Assembly: GCA_034509495.1 (NCBI GenBank) | Contig: CM067521.1 | Span: forward strand, 4,076,129 to 4,140,128 | Direction of reading: 5' to 3' | Source: Acestrorhynchus altus | Taxonomy: Eukaryota > Chordata > Actinopteri > Characiformes > Acestrorhynchidae | Length of the DNA stretch: 64,000 bases | Shown here: in pieces, positions 1-11,266 of the stretch | How positions within the stretch are numbered: position 1 is the first letter of the stretch | Layout of the letters: every line of letters begins with the position of its first letter | Notes under the pieces: generated by a model | What the model was told of the DNA's origin: nothing | Databases searched by the model: none | Seen by the model: only the letters and a program-made list of their open reading frames with translations | Translations under genes and position numbers: made by a program

Positions 1-396
1 GATGCTACATCAGATACTGATACAGAATTGTTTCGCATGTGACTCAGTTGTCTACCTCCCACCTAGCAACTCCATAGCAACCTGCTGGGATACCAAAGTA
101 ACTAGCTACCACATAGCAACCACTTACATATTGCTTCACCTGTGCATTCGTTCTGCATCTATCTAAGATGTTCATATATTCACCAGTTTGCCTACAGTAG
201 CTCATTCTCCGGGTATATGGAGCAATAAGAAGTGTTTTAGGCATTATACAGAGCAGCCAATCAGAACAGAGCTCATTTGCATATATCAGTTAAAGGCACG
301 AGAAGAGAAATAGGCTGTTTAAAACATGTGCATGTGTATTACAGTTGTTCAGTTTTTAAACACTGTACCTGCCAAGGAGAATTAGAAGATTTACCA
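1..396. other. end of an intron upstream of the slc38a3 last exon
   Basis: No coding exon is recognised here. If the exon at 497 is correctly called, this is the 3' part of the intron before it. The sequence is unremarkable and mildly AT-rich, and the penultimate exon of the transporter is not visible, so it must lie before the window. Confidence 0.5.
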
Positions 397-397
397 C

Positions 398-444
<47 letters not shown>

Positions 445-453
445 ATTCTCTCT

Positions 454-494
<41 letters not shown>
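397..494 (+). repeat. (TC)n microsatellite acting as a polypyrimidine tract
   Basis: Nearly 100 bases of TC with a few A and TT interruptions run straight into the AG at 495-496. Its position makes it the polypyrimidine tract of the following exon, so a length-variable microsatellite forms the 3' splice signal. Confidence 0.85.
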
Positions 495-496
<2 letters not shown>

Positions 497-601
497 GCGG
501 CCTGTTTTGCCGGACTGGGTGTATTGTTTATGATAATGAGCCTGAGCTTCATCATCATTGACTGGACATCGGGGAGCAGCAAAGCAAGCAGTGGACACTA
601 G
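497..601 (+). CDS. slc38a3: System N amino-acid transporter, last coding exon (SNAT3-like, partial)
   Basis: This exon encodes the last 34 residues and stop (TAG 599-601) of a polytopic membrane protein. It starts right after an AG preceded by a long TC tract, and reads in phase 0 as written. The peptide has one membrane helix, GLGVLFMIMSLSFIIIDW, followed by a short polar tail ending SSGH. From memory, mammalian SLC38A3 ends with a very similar last helix and a tail finishing in SGH. SLC38A3 is a sodium-coupled, proton-exchanging glutamine/histidine/asparagine transporter of the plasma membrane. The gnai2 gene 10 kb downstream on the same strand matches the mammalian SLC38A3-GNAI2 order. The paralogue slc38a5 is the main alternative. 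Only the last exon is in the window, so the rest of the protein cannot be judged. Confidence 0.7.
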   Translation, partial: AACFAGLGVLFMIMSLSFIIIDWTSGSSKASSGH

Positions 602-1574
602 GCCACCCCCACTTTTTGGTTCTTTTCTTTTGTTTATTTTGTTTGTTATGTTTTGTTTTTTAATAATAGTGATGTCGTGTGTATTTCTATGTTCTGTATA
701 GTCTGGGGTCGGGGGTAGAGTATGCATAACCTCTCTGTGCAACGTCAGTGTGACAGACTCAGGATCATCAGGCCTGCATGTCCACACTCCTTAAAGACAG
801 AGAGAACACAGTGCAGGGCTGTAGTGTTGAGATGGGCTGTATTCTACTGCACGCAGTCCTAAAACGGACGGCTCACTATATACAGACTGGAGCCTCAGCA
901 GGGAGGTTCCACACAACGAGCGACAGTGGGCAAAACGGCCTCTAATGACCCAGATGCAGCAGGGAAGGGCAGTGCTGCTGAAAGAGAGCATGCATTCTCA
1001 CCAAACTGACCCCCAGCAGCCAACCCTCCAGTCCTCATTCATTTATGTCACATTTTCATTTGATCATGACCTCTTTGACTCCAAGCTGGCACCATCAAAG
1101 CAGGGTTTTTGGTGGGGGGTGCCTTGAATGACCAATGCTCCACCCACAAATGTTTTCTCATAGCTACTGTTGCTAGGATTGACAGGCTTAGCTGGCAAAA
1201 GCCTAATGAGGGAAATGAAGCGTGTGATTATTGAAAAATAATTATTGATAAATTCAAATTTGAAGAATATAGATGATTTCTGTGACTTAAAGAACAACAT
1301 CAGTGAAATTACTATAAGACCAGCACGCCAGCACTGCACTAGGAATTCTAGACAAGGGCTGTAGCTGCCATACTTATGTGGCCTTCAGCGATTTTGGAGT
1401 GAGTGCCACTCTATGTAGAACCATTGCCTTTACTGAAGAACCATTGCAGAACTCCATATAGCTCTTTACTGATACAGCTTGAGGCAGCACCTTGTAGAAG
1501 ATTGTTTTTTGGCCATAACGCTGATGAATATGGAAAGTATGGAAAGGAATGTTGCTGGCAAATCCCTTATAGCA

Positions 1575-1740
1575 GGGAAGCCCAATTCTGATCCTGGAGA
1601 TCGTGTTTACCACCCTAATCTGACAGACCTGATCTAGCTCCATATCCATGATCCAAGGTCCTGAAATCATTACTTTGTTATATGCAACCTCTTGGCTGTT
1701 GGCCCCACTCACTTGTGACAATCAGAAAGTGTCTAATTCC
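1575..1740. repeat. dispersed repeat-like segment
   Basis: The text beginning near the CCCAATTCTGATCCTGGAGA motif, with a following phrase about CACACCTGATCTAGCT type, resembles a short interspersed sequence common in teleosts. A related but diverged stretch may occur near 15240-15320. This is a resemblance from memory only. Confidence 0.25.
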
Positions 1741-3557
1741 TACGAAAAGAAAAGTTACAAAACCTGTCCAGCCTCGCAACAGTTGCTGTTAAACTTCCCA
1801 TTTGTGGGCGGAGTATGAATTTCCCCTGGTAGTTGGTGTGTAAATGAAGGTGCCTGTGGTACGTCAGTCCACTCTGATGAATTACTGTCCATCCTGATCT
1901 CTGACTTTAGACATGGCAATAATCCTTGCAACAGCCGAGAAGTCGCCACTACAACCCCCGTGACCCTGCTCTCTCGGTCAGTTGCTGTCGTAGCGAATAG
2001 CGTCTATAGCACAGTCCCCTTGTGACACATATGCAAACTGTACATACGGTGAGTTCAAATACGTGTGTGTGCGTCGTTTTTATATGTACGGATTTATATA
2101 TTGTTCATAATTTCTAATATCATATATATATATATATAAATCATCATGTGACAGTGATGTGTGTGCTATTCATCCAGAAGCATATCAGTTCCCAGTATTC
2201 TTTAGAAGATAATCTGACCAGCTCATATCTCCTGAAACAAGCCTGAGTTCGCTTCTGCTGAAGTGTTGATGACGTAAACGAGGAAAGCACAGTTTGAAAA
2301 GCACAGGAAGCTCATGGGGAGGGTCTACACTGCCATGTTAATGACTTCAGACTCACCCTGAGACCCCCAGACTCTCGTCTGATTAGAGAGCAAGCTGTCC
2401 AGCAGGTTGTGCTGTTGAGTTGCTTCTGAAAATCTGCTGAAGGTAGACGGAGAGAACCAAAAACATAAATCGTACAGGGTCGTCTCCTTCACCGGAGAAA
2501 CAGCAGTGAGGGCTGAAAATATCAGGATGGCAGGACAGGCCTGATAACGCTGACTGGCGTACAGTAGAGTTCAGAGATACGACGTATCATATGTGATATT
2601 TGATTCCGCTCTCACTCTTCCAGTAGTGATTATTTACTCTGCAGTCGTGCCTGAGAACTGTGGTTCTCAAAGGTTCTCTAAAGATGAAAGACATTCCACA
2701 TGTATGCCCCTTTATGAAAACAGAAATGCACTTGTTCAATATACTCTAATCCTGATTCTTTAAATGAGGGTAAGAAACAATTACAGCAGTTTGCTCTATA
2801 TTTGGCTGAAATTTGGCTCAATTTCTGATAAAATTAAGCTCAAATGCCGCTGAAATTCCAGTAAATAATACTAGAGTCTACAACTCAAATGTATAGTTAA
2901 ATCATCTGAAATAGAATTCAAATGCAAATTTGAAATGTATTGAAAAACACCAATTAAAACAACATTTTTAATACATGTGGCATTTCTGAAAAACGGCCCC
3001 AGTGCACCTGTTATCACATAGACATTAACGGCGTTTGGCAGCACCATCGATGTAAATCTGACTGGGATCTACAATTGAACTAAATCCAGCTCAAATGAAA
3101 TATTTTTTCAACTTTCAATGCATGAAACCTGATTTTGACTTACAAACGTGGGCCTTATTTCTTAAGTCATAATCTTCAATCTCTAAACACTTTAAAGAAT
3201 CAGACCAGTGTCCGATCTGGAGCTGAGCAATGAGAGCAAAACTGAATTCTCAGAAATGCACAGAAAAACACATGAATACATTCTTTAGGAATTCCACAAA
3301 GCAGCAAAAATCCAGTTTGATGAATTTGTTCCCGGATTGAGGCCAGTTCTCGACTGAGCACGAGCGCCTGGCGCTGACTGGAGCAGTTTAGCTTTAGCAC
3401 TTTCTGCTGTAAAGCACAATTTAGAGCCATTAAACACTTAACTACTCTAGAGACCAAGTGTAATAAACTCATGAGTTAATATATTTTATAGACAGAGTTA
3501 TGGCCTTCGTACTACTAATCGTGAAAAGTTTCAAAGGCGTGTGAGTGAATGTGAGGC

Positions 3558-3560
<3 letters not shown>

Positions 3561-3596
<36 letters not shown>

Positions 3597-3717
3597 AAAC
3601 TCCTCAGTAAGTAATGAACTGATATGGATGTTGATTATTGTAAAGGAATGTTATAACCTCAGTAACAGCTACCTTTTTTCTATACTACGTAGGTCTATTA
3701 TACAGCCAGTGGAAAGT

Positions 3718-3768
<51 letters not shown>

Positions 3769-3958
3769 CATCTGTCCCCTACATCATATGGAAAGTGTAG
3801 TGTAGCTCAGTCGGTGGACGTACTGTGGGTAATATACAGTGTCTTTAAAGATTTAAACCTGATACAATACAATACGTGTGTGTGTGTGTGTTTGATTTGT
3901 GGTACTTTTTCACTAGTTCTGTGAAGTGTTCCATAGACAAGTCGATCCAGTGGAAAGT

Positions 3959-4039
<81 letters not shown>

Positions 4040-4469
4040 TATCCCCATGCCTCAGCTCAGTGGTTTAAATGTCCCTGCTGCTGTTGGAGGCTGAAAGACA
4101 GTAACATCAGCCCAGTCCGGGATCAGTTACACTGCTGTTCAAAAGCATTTACAGATAAACTGTATCGACTGATTTGATCCGTAGTAACACAGAACCTCTG
4201 ACTGTATGTATGATATATATGATCTATACAGTCGTTGGGGGGGTTTAATGGTTTGGACACGAGTGTATCATCGCTTGTTGCTGTTTTCAAGCCACTTTTT
4301 TGCAGAACCAAAAAAACGGATGTGGTGATTCCTGATTGAGATTCATGAAAAGGATTCATTTTGCGTTGTTGTTATGTTACTGTGTGTGCCTGTATCAGTG
4401 GTGTAACTGTATTGCGCAGTGTGTGTTACCTCTGACGCACAAGTCTCCCACCTCTTAATGATATATTGG

Positions 4470-4542
<73 letters not shown>
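3561..4542 (+). repeat. cluster of five (GT)n microsatellites
   Basis: GT arrays lie at 3561-3595, 3721-3767, 3876-3890, 3961-4038 and 4471-4542. Two of them (3721 and 3961) are preceded by the same word, CAGTGGAAAGTATT, which suggests they arose by duplication of one locus. No gene is visible between them. Confidence 0.9.
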
Positions 4543-4546
<4 letters not shown>

Positions 4547-5360
4547 GTGCCAGTTATCAGAGAATTGCCAGTATTTTTCTCGCTCTCCATACATGTCAGT
4601 GGTGGTTTGGGCCGAGGCCTGCTCTTTGTCTGTTCATCTGATGGAATATTAAAGTGGTGTAAAGACCGAGTGCTGTGTGTGTGTGTAGAGAGGAGCTGTT
4701 GATCAAATGCATCTATTTTTCCACTTAATAGGATTTTTATGATGGTTTTTCTTCCTCTAACCATAAACAGATTTAAATGAGTCATATTTACTGATTTATA
4801 TCATACAGTCTAACTGTACCACTCAAAGCACAGCGAGGACGTCAGGACGAGTGAAGCACATTGGAAGCAGCTGTTTCTCCCCGGGTTCTGAAACACTGTT
4901 GATGCACAGAAGCCCAAACCAGTTTTACAGCAATGTACAGAATTCAGTTTTATTATAATAACTATAAATAAATCTCCCTTGAGACTGAAACTGACTGAGG
5001 TTATTAAACCCATTAATTGGAACTAATGGATTGAACAATTAATTCTTTAAATTGAATTCAGTTTGTAGTTTGTTAATTTACTCAATATTATTTTCTTTAT
5101 ACTTAAGTCTAAGGTTCAGGACCAACAGGCAACGTGCTATTGAGGAGTGTCCTTCCATAACGGCTTAACTGGACAGTTTGTCTTTGGGAGCTGATTGAAA
5201 TGTTATTGTTGTGTTTTCATATTTAAAAATAAAAATGGAAAGATGGATGTTGTTGGTTTATATTCAGTTGGGTTTATGTGGGGATTCAGATTAATTAAGA
5301 AGAGACACAGAATTATCATTTTCTTTTCAAAAGTTACACTCCATTAGTTTAACTATGGCT

Positions 5361-5404
5361 ATAATAATAATAATAATAATAATAATTATTATTATTATTA
5401 TTAT
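5361..5404. repeat. (ATA)n/(TTA)n perfect palindrome
   Basis: A run of ATA triplets switches at the centre to TTA triplets, so the whole 44 bases are self-complementary and could form a hairpin or cruciform. Confidence 0.9.
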
Positions 5405-6335
5405 CATCTCTGTGTGTCCTGGTCTTAACTCGGACTCAGCTCTCGGTCATGACTGGAACACTACTATTCATTACATTTTTGACTTAAATCCACTTCAAAA
5501 ATAAGTTGATTTGAAGAAATAATTTTAACGTTCATTCATATTTTCAATGAAAGTAAATGACAGTCGTAAATATTGCTTGGTGTTCAAATTGCCTTTTCAT
5601 CCTGAACCTTTTGTTCAAATCCATTTGTTTACTTAGATGACATTTGATCAATTACCATAAAATTTATTAAATCAAATAATAATGATTTTTGTTATTTATT
5701 TTATAAAATAATTTTATTTTTATATTTATTAGTTTGTAGAAATTGACTTAACAATAATATATCAGGTAATATCATGAAAACTAAAAAAGAAAACGCTACG
5801 AAGCCTAATAATAATAATCCTCGTATCTCAATTTTGTCAGTTTTTATTTTTGAATATAATGTGAATCTGGCGGTTGTATCAGTTGTATCAGTTTAAGTCC
5901 GTTGGTGGTTGATTGAACACGGTTTAAAAAGCACACTGTCTGTGATGAACAGGTTTGGGCGACCTGGGGAGAGAACCTCAACAGCAGAAGGAGCTGTTAA
6001 ACCAGCCTGTGCTCTGATGTGGAGTAAATGTGAGAGTGTGTGTACATGGGTGTGCACTTCTGCCTCTTGACTTCATGTGTGTGATCTCATGACTGACATG
6101 GTGTTGGTGTTTATACAGGATGTAAATACGTGTAAACCCTTTATACCCCCGAACACTAGTCTAGTTTGTACATTGTAAATAGACCCGAGAGGTTTAGTCT
6201 GATGATTAAAACTGTAATAATTTTTAAAAGTGCTTTTTTGGGGGAGGAAAAAGCCAGTTAAATGTCTTTTATTTTTCTTTATTATCCATATATTGAGTAC
6301 ATGGCTGGCAGTTTCTGTACTGTAAACAATGTTGC

Positions 6336-6341
6336 AATAAA
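6336..6341 (+). terminator. candidate poly(A) signal of the upstream gene
   Basis: AATAAA lies in a stretch from about 6100 to 6360 that has the look of a 3' UTR end (AT-rich, a TGTACATTGTAAATA word, then a T/G-rich segment just after the hexamer). If it belongs to slc38a3 the 3' UTR would be about 5.7 kb, which is long, so other AATAAA sites upstream remain possible. Confidence 0.3.
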
Positions 6342-7174
6342 CAAGACAAATGAGACTTGGTGGCCTCATTATTTCCATAAATACAGTATTTCAGAATTTC
6401 CATTACGTTGTCTTACTCCAGCACTTCACTCACACCCCAGTTTCTAATAAAGTGGCCAGTGAGTGGAAGCACAAGGTCCAGGCTTCCAGGAAAGTAGCTC
6501 AGACTAAAGTCAGATTCAGTGGACACAAGGTGGCAGTAGAGTCTGACTGAATCTGACTGCATAAACATAAACCTCAATATATAAATATAATCATTCATTT
6601 TATCATTTCTTCATCATTAGTGTAATTGCTCAGAAGTAAACAAATATTATTTTCAAAAATGTATAAAACACTGAATAATGAAACGGATGTGTCGCATTGG
6701 CTCAGACCACACTTTCTTGAAGGCCTCGCTCCACTGCGACCCACTGCTGTTCCTCACATAAACCAAGTAAAAAATGCAATTGAAAAAAAGTGTTGAGTCT
6801 ATTATTGTTTATGTGTTGTTCAGTGTCACCATTTATCCCCAGTGTAGAAGGTCTTGTTCTGAGATTTATTATCTTTAAGCTCATTAGGGTCGTTGTCTTG
6901 GTGCATGGCCCACATTCTCTTGAGATTCCCGAGTGGAATCCATTATTTTCTTTTCTTAAAAAAAAAAAGAGAGTAAGATATTTGTCAGGTTTCTCTGCTG
7001 ATGATGTCTCAGCAGCCTCTCAGTGAAAATAACTGCAAGGCCAGCATCTGAACAGCAGCATTGCTTTGTACTGGTGAAGAGACGTGACACTTTTACCTGC
7101 TCTTCATGAAAAGGACCCCGGAAGTGAGGCTTAGAGCTTAGGATGAGCATTAGGATATGAGGTAAGTGTTCTTT

Positions 7175-7430
7175 TGGTGGACACTATGATCCCACTGTTC
7201 ATATTGCAAAAAAGAATCAGAGAAGATATGTATATCTGGAAAAAATAGGGTGTGTCTGACGTCGTAATTCCATACTTCAACATTCATTAAAGTGTCAAAG
7301 TTGAATATCCACAAAACATACTCAGAGTCAGAGAGTCTGTTTTTGAGTGGGGTTATGATGGACACTATTGTCCCACAATGAAATTGAAAGGAGGATCTAC
7401 TCACGTCTGGAAAAATTAGGGTGTTTCTCA
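7175..7430. repeat. diverged direct duplication, about 180 bp period
   Basis: Two segments share GGACACTAT-TCCCAC and, about 60-70 bases on, TCTGGAAAAA-TAGGGTGT. The first starts near 7177 and the second near 7359. They read as two old copies of one unit, possibly part of a mobile element. No coding sequence is seen. Confidence 0.5.
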
Positions 7431-7619
7431 ATTCTATCCTACTAGTAATTCCTTCTAACTAATGCTGTACTTCTGCACTTTAACAATGAAACAAGGATCA
7501 AGTGTGGTTCCAATGCAGGTGCAGGTGACAGTGACTGGAGAACATGCAGTGACGTATGCTGGCACACCGATGCTTCATCCCTTGCGGGTTTATTGGATTA
7601 TATCAATATTTTCTGCACT

Positions 7620-8280
7620 AACCCACCAAACCCACACTATTAAGATAAGACTGACTACTGAAAACCTGCCCAGTTGAACTGGGTGAACCATTCCAATGCA
7701 TCTTCAACCTCAGCCTGCAACTGGGGAGAGTACCTACCCTCTGGAAGATATCATGTATAGTTCCAGTTCCCAGAAAGAACCAGCCCAGCAGACTGAATGA
7801 CCTCCGAATGGTGGCATTCACATCACACCTGATGAAAATTTTGGAGCAGCTCTTCCTCAGCCTCCTCAGCCTCCAGGTGAAACATGCCCAGGATGGTCTG
7901 AAGTTTGCACACGGGGCAGGTGTTGGTGTGGAAGATGCCATCCACTACCTGCTACACTGAGCCCACGGGGAAGGGCACCGTAAAGATACTGTTCTTAGAC
8001 TTCTCAAGTGCCTTCAACACCTTCCAGCCCCTTATGCTTCAGGACAAACTGACTGGTATGTGAGTGGACACCTGCCTGGTCAGCTGGATCTCCAGCTACC
8101 TCCAGGACATTGCATCTGACACTGTGATCAGCAGCACTGGAGAATTTCAGGACACAGTGCTGGGTACTCATCTCTTCACCCTGTAAATGGAGGCAGAGAA
8201 GAGGACAATGAGCAAACTACTGGACATAATGGACGGATGACACTGTCATCAGTGACCAGGACAGAAGACGGGAAGGACCA
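7620..8280 (+). mobile_element. L2-like LINE fragment (reverse transcriptase region), decayed
   Basis: Read on the + strand across several frames, the segment gives phrases typical of fish L2/CR1-clade reverse transcriptases: first LGRVPTLWKISCIVPVPRK, then ILEQLFLSLL, then a GVEDAIHYLLH stretch, then LFLDFSSAFNT, and finally a SDTVISSTG-like piece near 8115-8150. In-frame stops and shifts separate these blocks, so it is a dead copy. The 5' endonuclease part and the 3' end are absent. Clade assignment is by recalled motif similarity. Confidence 0.75.
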
Positions 8281-8360
8281 GTAACCTGTAACCTGACCTG
8301 ATCTATCTATCATTAGTATATTAGTATATAGTCTAGATCTTATAGTAACTTACGTTACGT

Positions 8361-8570
8361 TTAAATGCCAAAGGAGCTTCCAGTGCATGTTTACTGCTCT
8401 GTCCATGTGTACATGCTGATCGGAGAGGGGGCGGGGCCAATGTCCTCACCAACCCAAACACTGGCTTACAGGTGCAGGTAAATTTTTGATGGTCAGATTT
8501 TACTACATTTCTGCATAAATATTAAAATAAAACCTGCATCAGATTCAGTCCTAAAAGCAGACAAATAATA
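8361..8570 (+). repeat. promoter-flank repeat family, copy A
   Basis: This closely matches copy B at 10031-10242 over about 200 bases and shares a core with copies C (10374), D (11447) and E (11868, inverted). The core has GTTTACTGCTCTGTCCA, then CTGATC and a GC box GGGGGCGGGGCC followed by CCAAT. The family is concentrated around the gnai2 promoter. Confidence 0.85.
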
Positions 8571-8809
8571 ACTTCTATGTAGAAATCAGAGGACAATTTA
8601 AATCACTGAATAAATTTAATTGTGAATATCACTTTAATAGTGAAGACATTCATTTAAATTCATTTTCATGTAGATAATAAAGAGAAGTTCCACTTTCATG
8701 TGCACATGATGACTTTTCATCATGCATCTGTATCTTATCCTCAAATACATTATGATTAATAATATGTGGTTATTAATATTAAGATCCACAAAGAAATATA
8801 GTCCTGCTT

Positions 8810-9592
8810 AAAAAGTTTGTGAACCCTTTAAAATCTGCTCAAGTTTTGAGTTACTTTGCGCAGCAACTTCATCGGCTTTTCACAGAAATCTTAAAAGTAG
8901 ATCATGAGAATCAAGCAAATGAGACAAAAAAATATCACTCTTTCATTTTTATGAGGAAAATATGTTAGTACTTAAGATGTTGGTGGGATTTCTTCCATGA
9001 ACTGCTTGCTTGAACTGGGTCCTTCCACAATATATCTTTTAGTTTAGGATCAGGTCTGACTGGGTCATTCCAAAACATTAGATATATATTTATATTTATA
9101 TTTATATTTATATTTATATTTATATTTGAGCCTCGATATATGAAGCACAATGGATCACCACACCACAGTGTTCATAAACACCACCACCATCTCATCTGTG
9201 GAAAACTCTGTAACACTTTAGTCATAAACATCTCGTCATATCAGATTTATTTGGTCATACTGGCCTTTTGTGATGGATTAGATTGAAGGGTGTCTTGGTG
9301 AATATTCCGATACTGACACGGTTTCATAAACAGTTAAAATGACAGTAAAGGTTTTGACCAGCAGGGGGGTTTGTGCCCATGAAATCTCTAAAAATGAACC
9401 TTGATTTAACCAATTGAAAGGAAAACTTCAATGCTTCATGAGGCTTCTTCTGGTCATCACTACCACAAACGTGTTGTGAAGATCAGACCTTGAAAGATCC
9501 ATGTTCTATATTCAAATTATAGAACATGTCTCTATATTCAAATTCAAATGATCTGCACCTTAAAGGTTCACATACTTTTGCCCGTTTTATTT
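8810..9592. mobile_element. non-autonomous Tc1/mariner-like element (MITE-like)
   Basis: The left end reads AAAAAGTTTGTGAACCCTTT and the right end, read on the other strand, gives CAAAAGTATGTGAACCTTT, so the two form imperfect terminal inverted repeats. The interior lacks a transposase frame and contains an ATATTT microsatellite. Similar GTGAACC ends are familiar from Tc1-type elements in fish. Another GTTTGTGATCC-like end occurs near 9906-9930, so part of a second element may abut it. Confidence 0.6.
9083..9126. repeat. (ATATTT)n microsatellite
   Basis: About seven tandem TATATT-type hexamers lie inside the Tc1-like element. Confidence 0.9.
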
Positions 9593-10030
9593 TATTAGAT
9601 TCCACAGATCTTTATCGATTCCTTTGCGAGGGTTCCCTCTGGGAAATTAAGATTCCATAATAAAATAATATATAAAAATATATAATATGGAGAGTATATA
9701 GGAGGTGGTAGGAGGTAGGAGGGGTATTGCACATCATTATTGCACTTTTTTTGGGTTGTGCTGGTCAGGTTACAGGCTACTGGTTACTGAGATCATTTTG
9801 GATACTCTTATTACACAGATCATACTGGATCATTTTTCTTTCTAAATGAAAGCGAATTCTACTTTAAGGACTTTTGAAAAAAAAGTTTTATTTATGCAGA
9901 AATGCAGAAAAATCTAAAGGGATCACAAACTTTCCAGCACTATTATCTCCAAGTGATGTAAAACTACTTACTTTCTTCACTCTGGGATCCTTAAACACAC
10001 TGTCTTTAGACTTTTCCATATTTTCAAATC

Positions 10031-10242
10031 CCAGTTTAAATGCCAAATGAGCTTCCAGTGCATGTTTACTGCTCTGGCACCTGTACATGCTGATCAGAGA
10101 GGGGGCGGGGCCAATGTCCTCACCAACCCAAACACTGGCTTACAGGTGCTGGATATATATGACCTCTTCAGATTTTACTACATTTCTGCATAAATATAAA
10201 AAACCCTGCATCAGATTCAGTCCTAAAAGCAGACAAATATAA
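10031..10242 (+). repeat. promoter-flank repeat family, copy B
   Basis: This is near-identical to copy A 1.67 kb upstream, including the GGGGGCGGGGCC GC box, the CCAATGTCCTCACC segment and the CAGATTCAGTCCTAAAAGCA tail. The flanks of the two copies differ, so it is a dispersed or duplicated unit, not one long segmental duplication. Confidence 0.85.
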
Positions 10243-10373
10243 CACTGAATTATGTACCGATCGACTGTAAATCCACCTTTAGATGATCTATAAACGAGTG
10301 CAACACTTTCTACTTCTACGTGAAAATGTCTTTTTGGTCACATTTATGCAGACATATAGAAAAATCTCTACTG

Positions 10374-10478
10374 TGTATCGCTCTGTCCACGTGCACGCGC
10401 TCAACCTGCATGCAGACTCTGACTGATCAGAGGGGGGGCGGGGCCAAACCCCAGCTCACAGGTGCAGGTACATTTTTG
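10374..10478 (+). repeat. promoter-flank repeat family, copy C (diverged)
   Basis: This shares the CTCTGTCCACGTG core, the GACTGATCAG word, a GC box with one extra G, and the CTCACAGGTGCAGGTA tail with copies A and B, but lacks their outer parts. It lies about 170 bases upstream of the CpG island. Confidence 0.75.
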
Positions 10479-10639
10479 GAGACATTTTTTACACAAGTAT
10501 AAATGATTTGCGTGTAAATCCACCTTTGAATCCACCTGTTGCTGATTATATTGGGCAGTGAAGGATGGACTGCTTGTGTGAAAGCTGTATTGGTGATGGT
10601 GCAGTAATGTGTGAAAGTGAAAGAGAACTACATCTCCCG

Positions 10640-10770
10640 TGAGGAGGCTCTGCGGGGGCGGGCCCGGGGGCGGAGTCTGGGGGCGGGGCCTGAGGCCTGG
10701 GCGGGGCCGCGGTGAGCAGCTCCTCAGTTATTCGGGTGTGGCGGCTTCGGTGCGCGGACGGGAGAGCTGA
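10640..10770 (+). promoter_or_regulatory. gnai2 CpG-island promoter with clustered GC boxes
   Basis: A sharp change to GC-rich, CpG-rich DNA begins near 10640. Between 10656 and 10706 there are at least four GC boxes of GGGGCGG type, the classical Sp1/KLF site, and no TATA box is seen. This fits a TATA-less housekeeping promoter. The transcription start is probably between about 10710 and 10800, but nothing in the sequence fixes it. A (GC)n run at about 10868-10880 lies just inside the leader. Confidence 0.7.
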
Positions 10771-10960
10771 GCGCGGTGCTGAGACGGACGCGACGCACAG
10801 GGCGAGCTGAGGAGGTGCTGAGGAGGTTCAGAGCCGGACGTTTTGACACCGTCTGAGCGGTTTGGCGGCGCGCGCGCGCGGCCGGTTTGTGTGGGAAACT
10901 TCACTTTGGGCTGTTCGTGGACTTTTCCTCCCTGAACTGGGGCTTTTCCGCCTCTGAGGG

Positions 10961-10966
10961 ATGTAA
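10961..10966 (+). promoter_or_regulatory. minimal start-stop uORF (ATGTAA) in the gnai2 leader
   Basis: In the GC-rich leader the only ATG I find between about 10740 and the gnai2 start is at 10961, immediately followed by TAA. Such start-stop uORFs can hold ribosomes at the initiation site and lower downstream translation. Whether it matters depends on the real transcription start lying upstream of it. Confidence 0.5.
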
Positions 10967-11092
10967 AAGCCCCCGCGCTCCGCCTGCCTCTCCCCCGCGC
11001 CGCCCGCTCGGTTTGGTGGAGTCCGGCTGCGCGTCCGTGCAGCCTGAACTAACGGCTGACTTTTAACAGTCGCTCGGACGCCGTTCCGCGCA

Positions 11093-11140
11093 GCTTTACG
11101 CTCTTTGCGGACTTTACGCTGTTTGCGGACTTTACGCGCT
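11093..11140 (+). repeat. 18-bp tandem repeat in the gnai2 leader
   Basis: Nearly three copies of a unit containing CTTTACGC and TTTGCGGA lie in the 5' UTR. The unit length is a multiple of three but there is no ATG, so it is not coding. Confidence 0.7.
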
Positions 11141-11266
11141 TTCCGCGCGTCCACGCCCCGGTCCCGGTTCGGGCTCAGCGGCCGAGCAGCCGAGAGAGAG
11201 GGTCCGACCCTCGGCTTTCTCCCCGAAGCGGCGTTTCTCCCATCCGGCGCCCTGAAGCGAGCACTC

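Larger units (their letters stand above)
602..6341 (+). other. slc38a3 3' UTR and intergenic DNA, boundary unresolved
   Basis: No further coding exon is seen downstream of the stop at 601. The stretch holds a T-rich block after the stop, an AT-rich tract near 2100-2140, a cluster of GT microsatellites at 3561-4542 and a TAA/TTA palindrome at 5361-5404. AATAAA-type hexamers occur at several points, so the real end of the transcript cannot be fixed. Confidence 0.4.

Noticed and set aside
3795..3865. Possible tRNA gene (TAGCTCAGTCGGTGGA resembles an A-box)
   Set aside because: No proper B-box, anticodon arm or acceptor pairing can be drawn around it.
3541..4702. Open frames of CVCV or THTH repeats on both strands
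   Set aside because: They are translations of GT/CA microsatellites; such arrays lack stops in some frames by composition alone. The same applies to all similar frames in the window.
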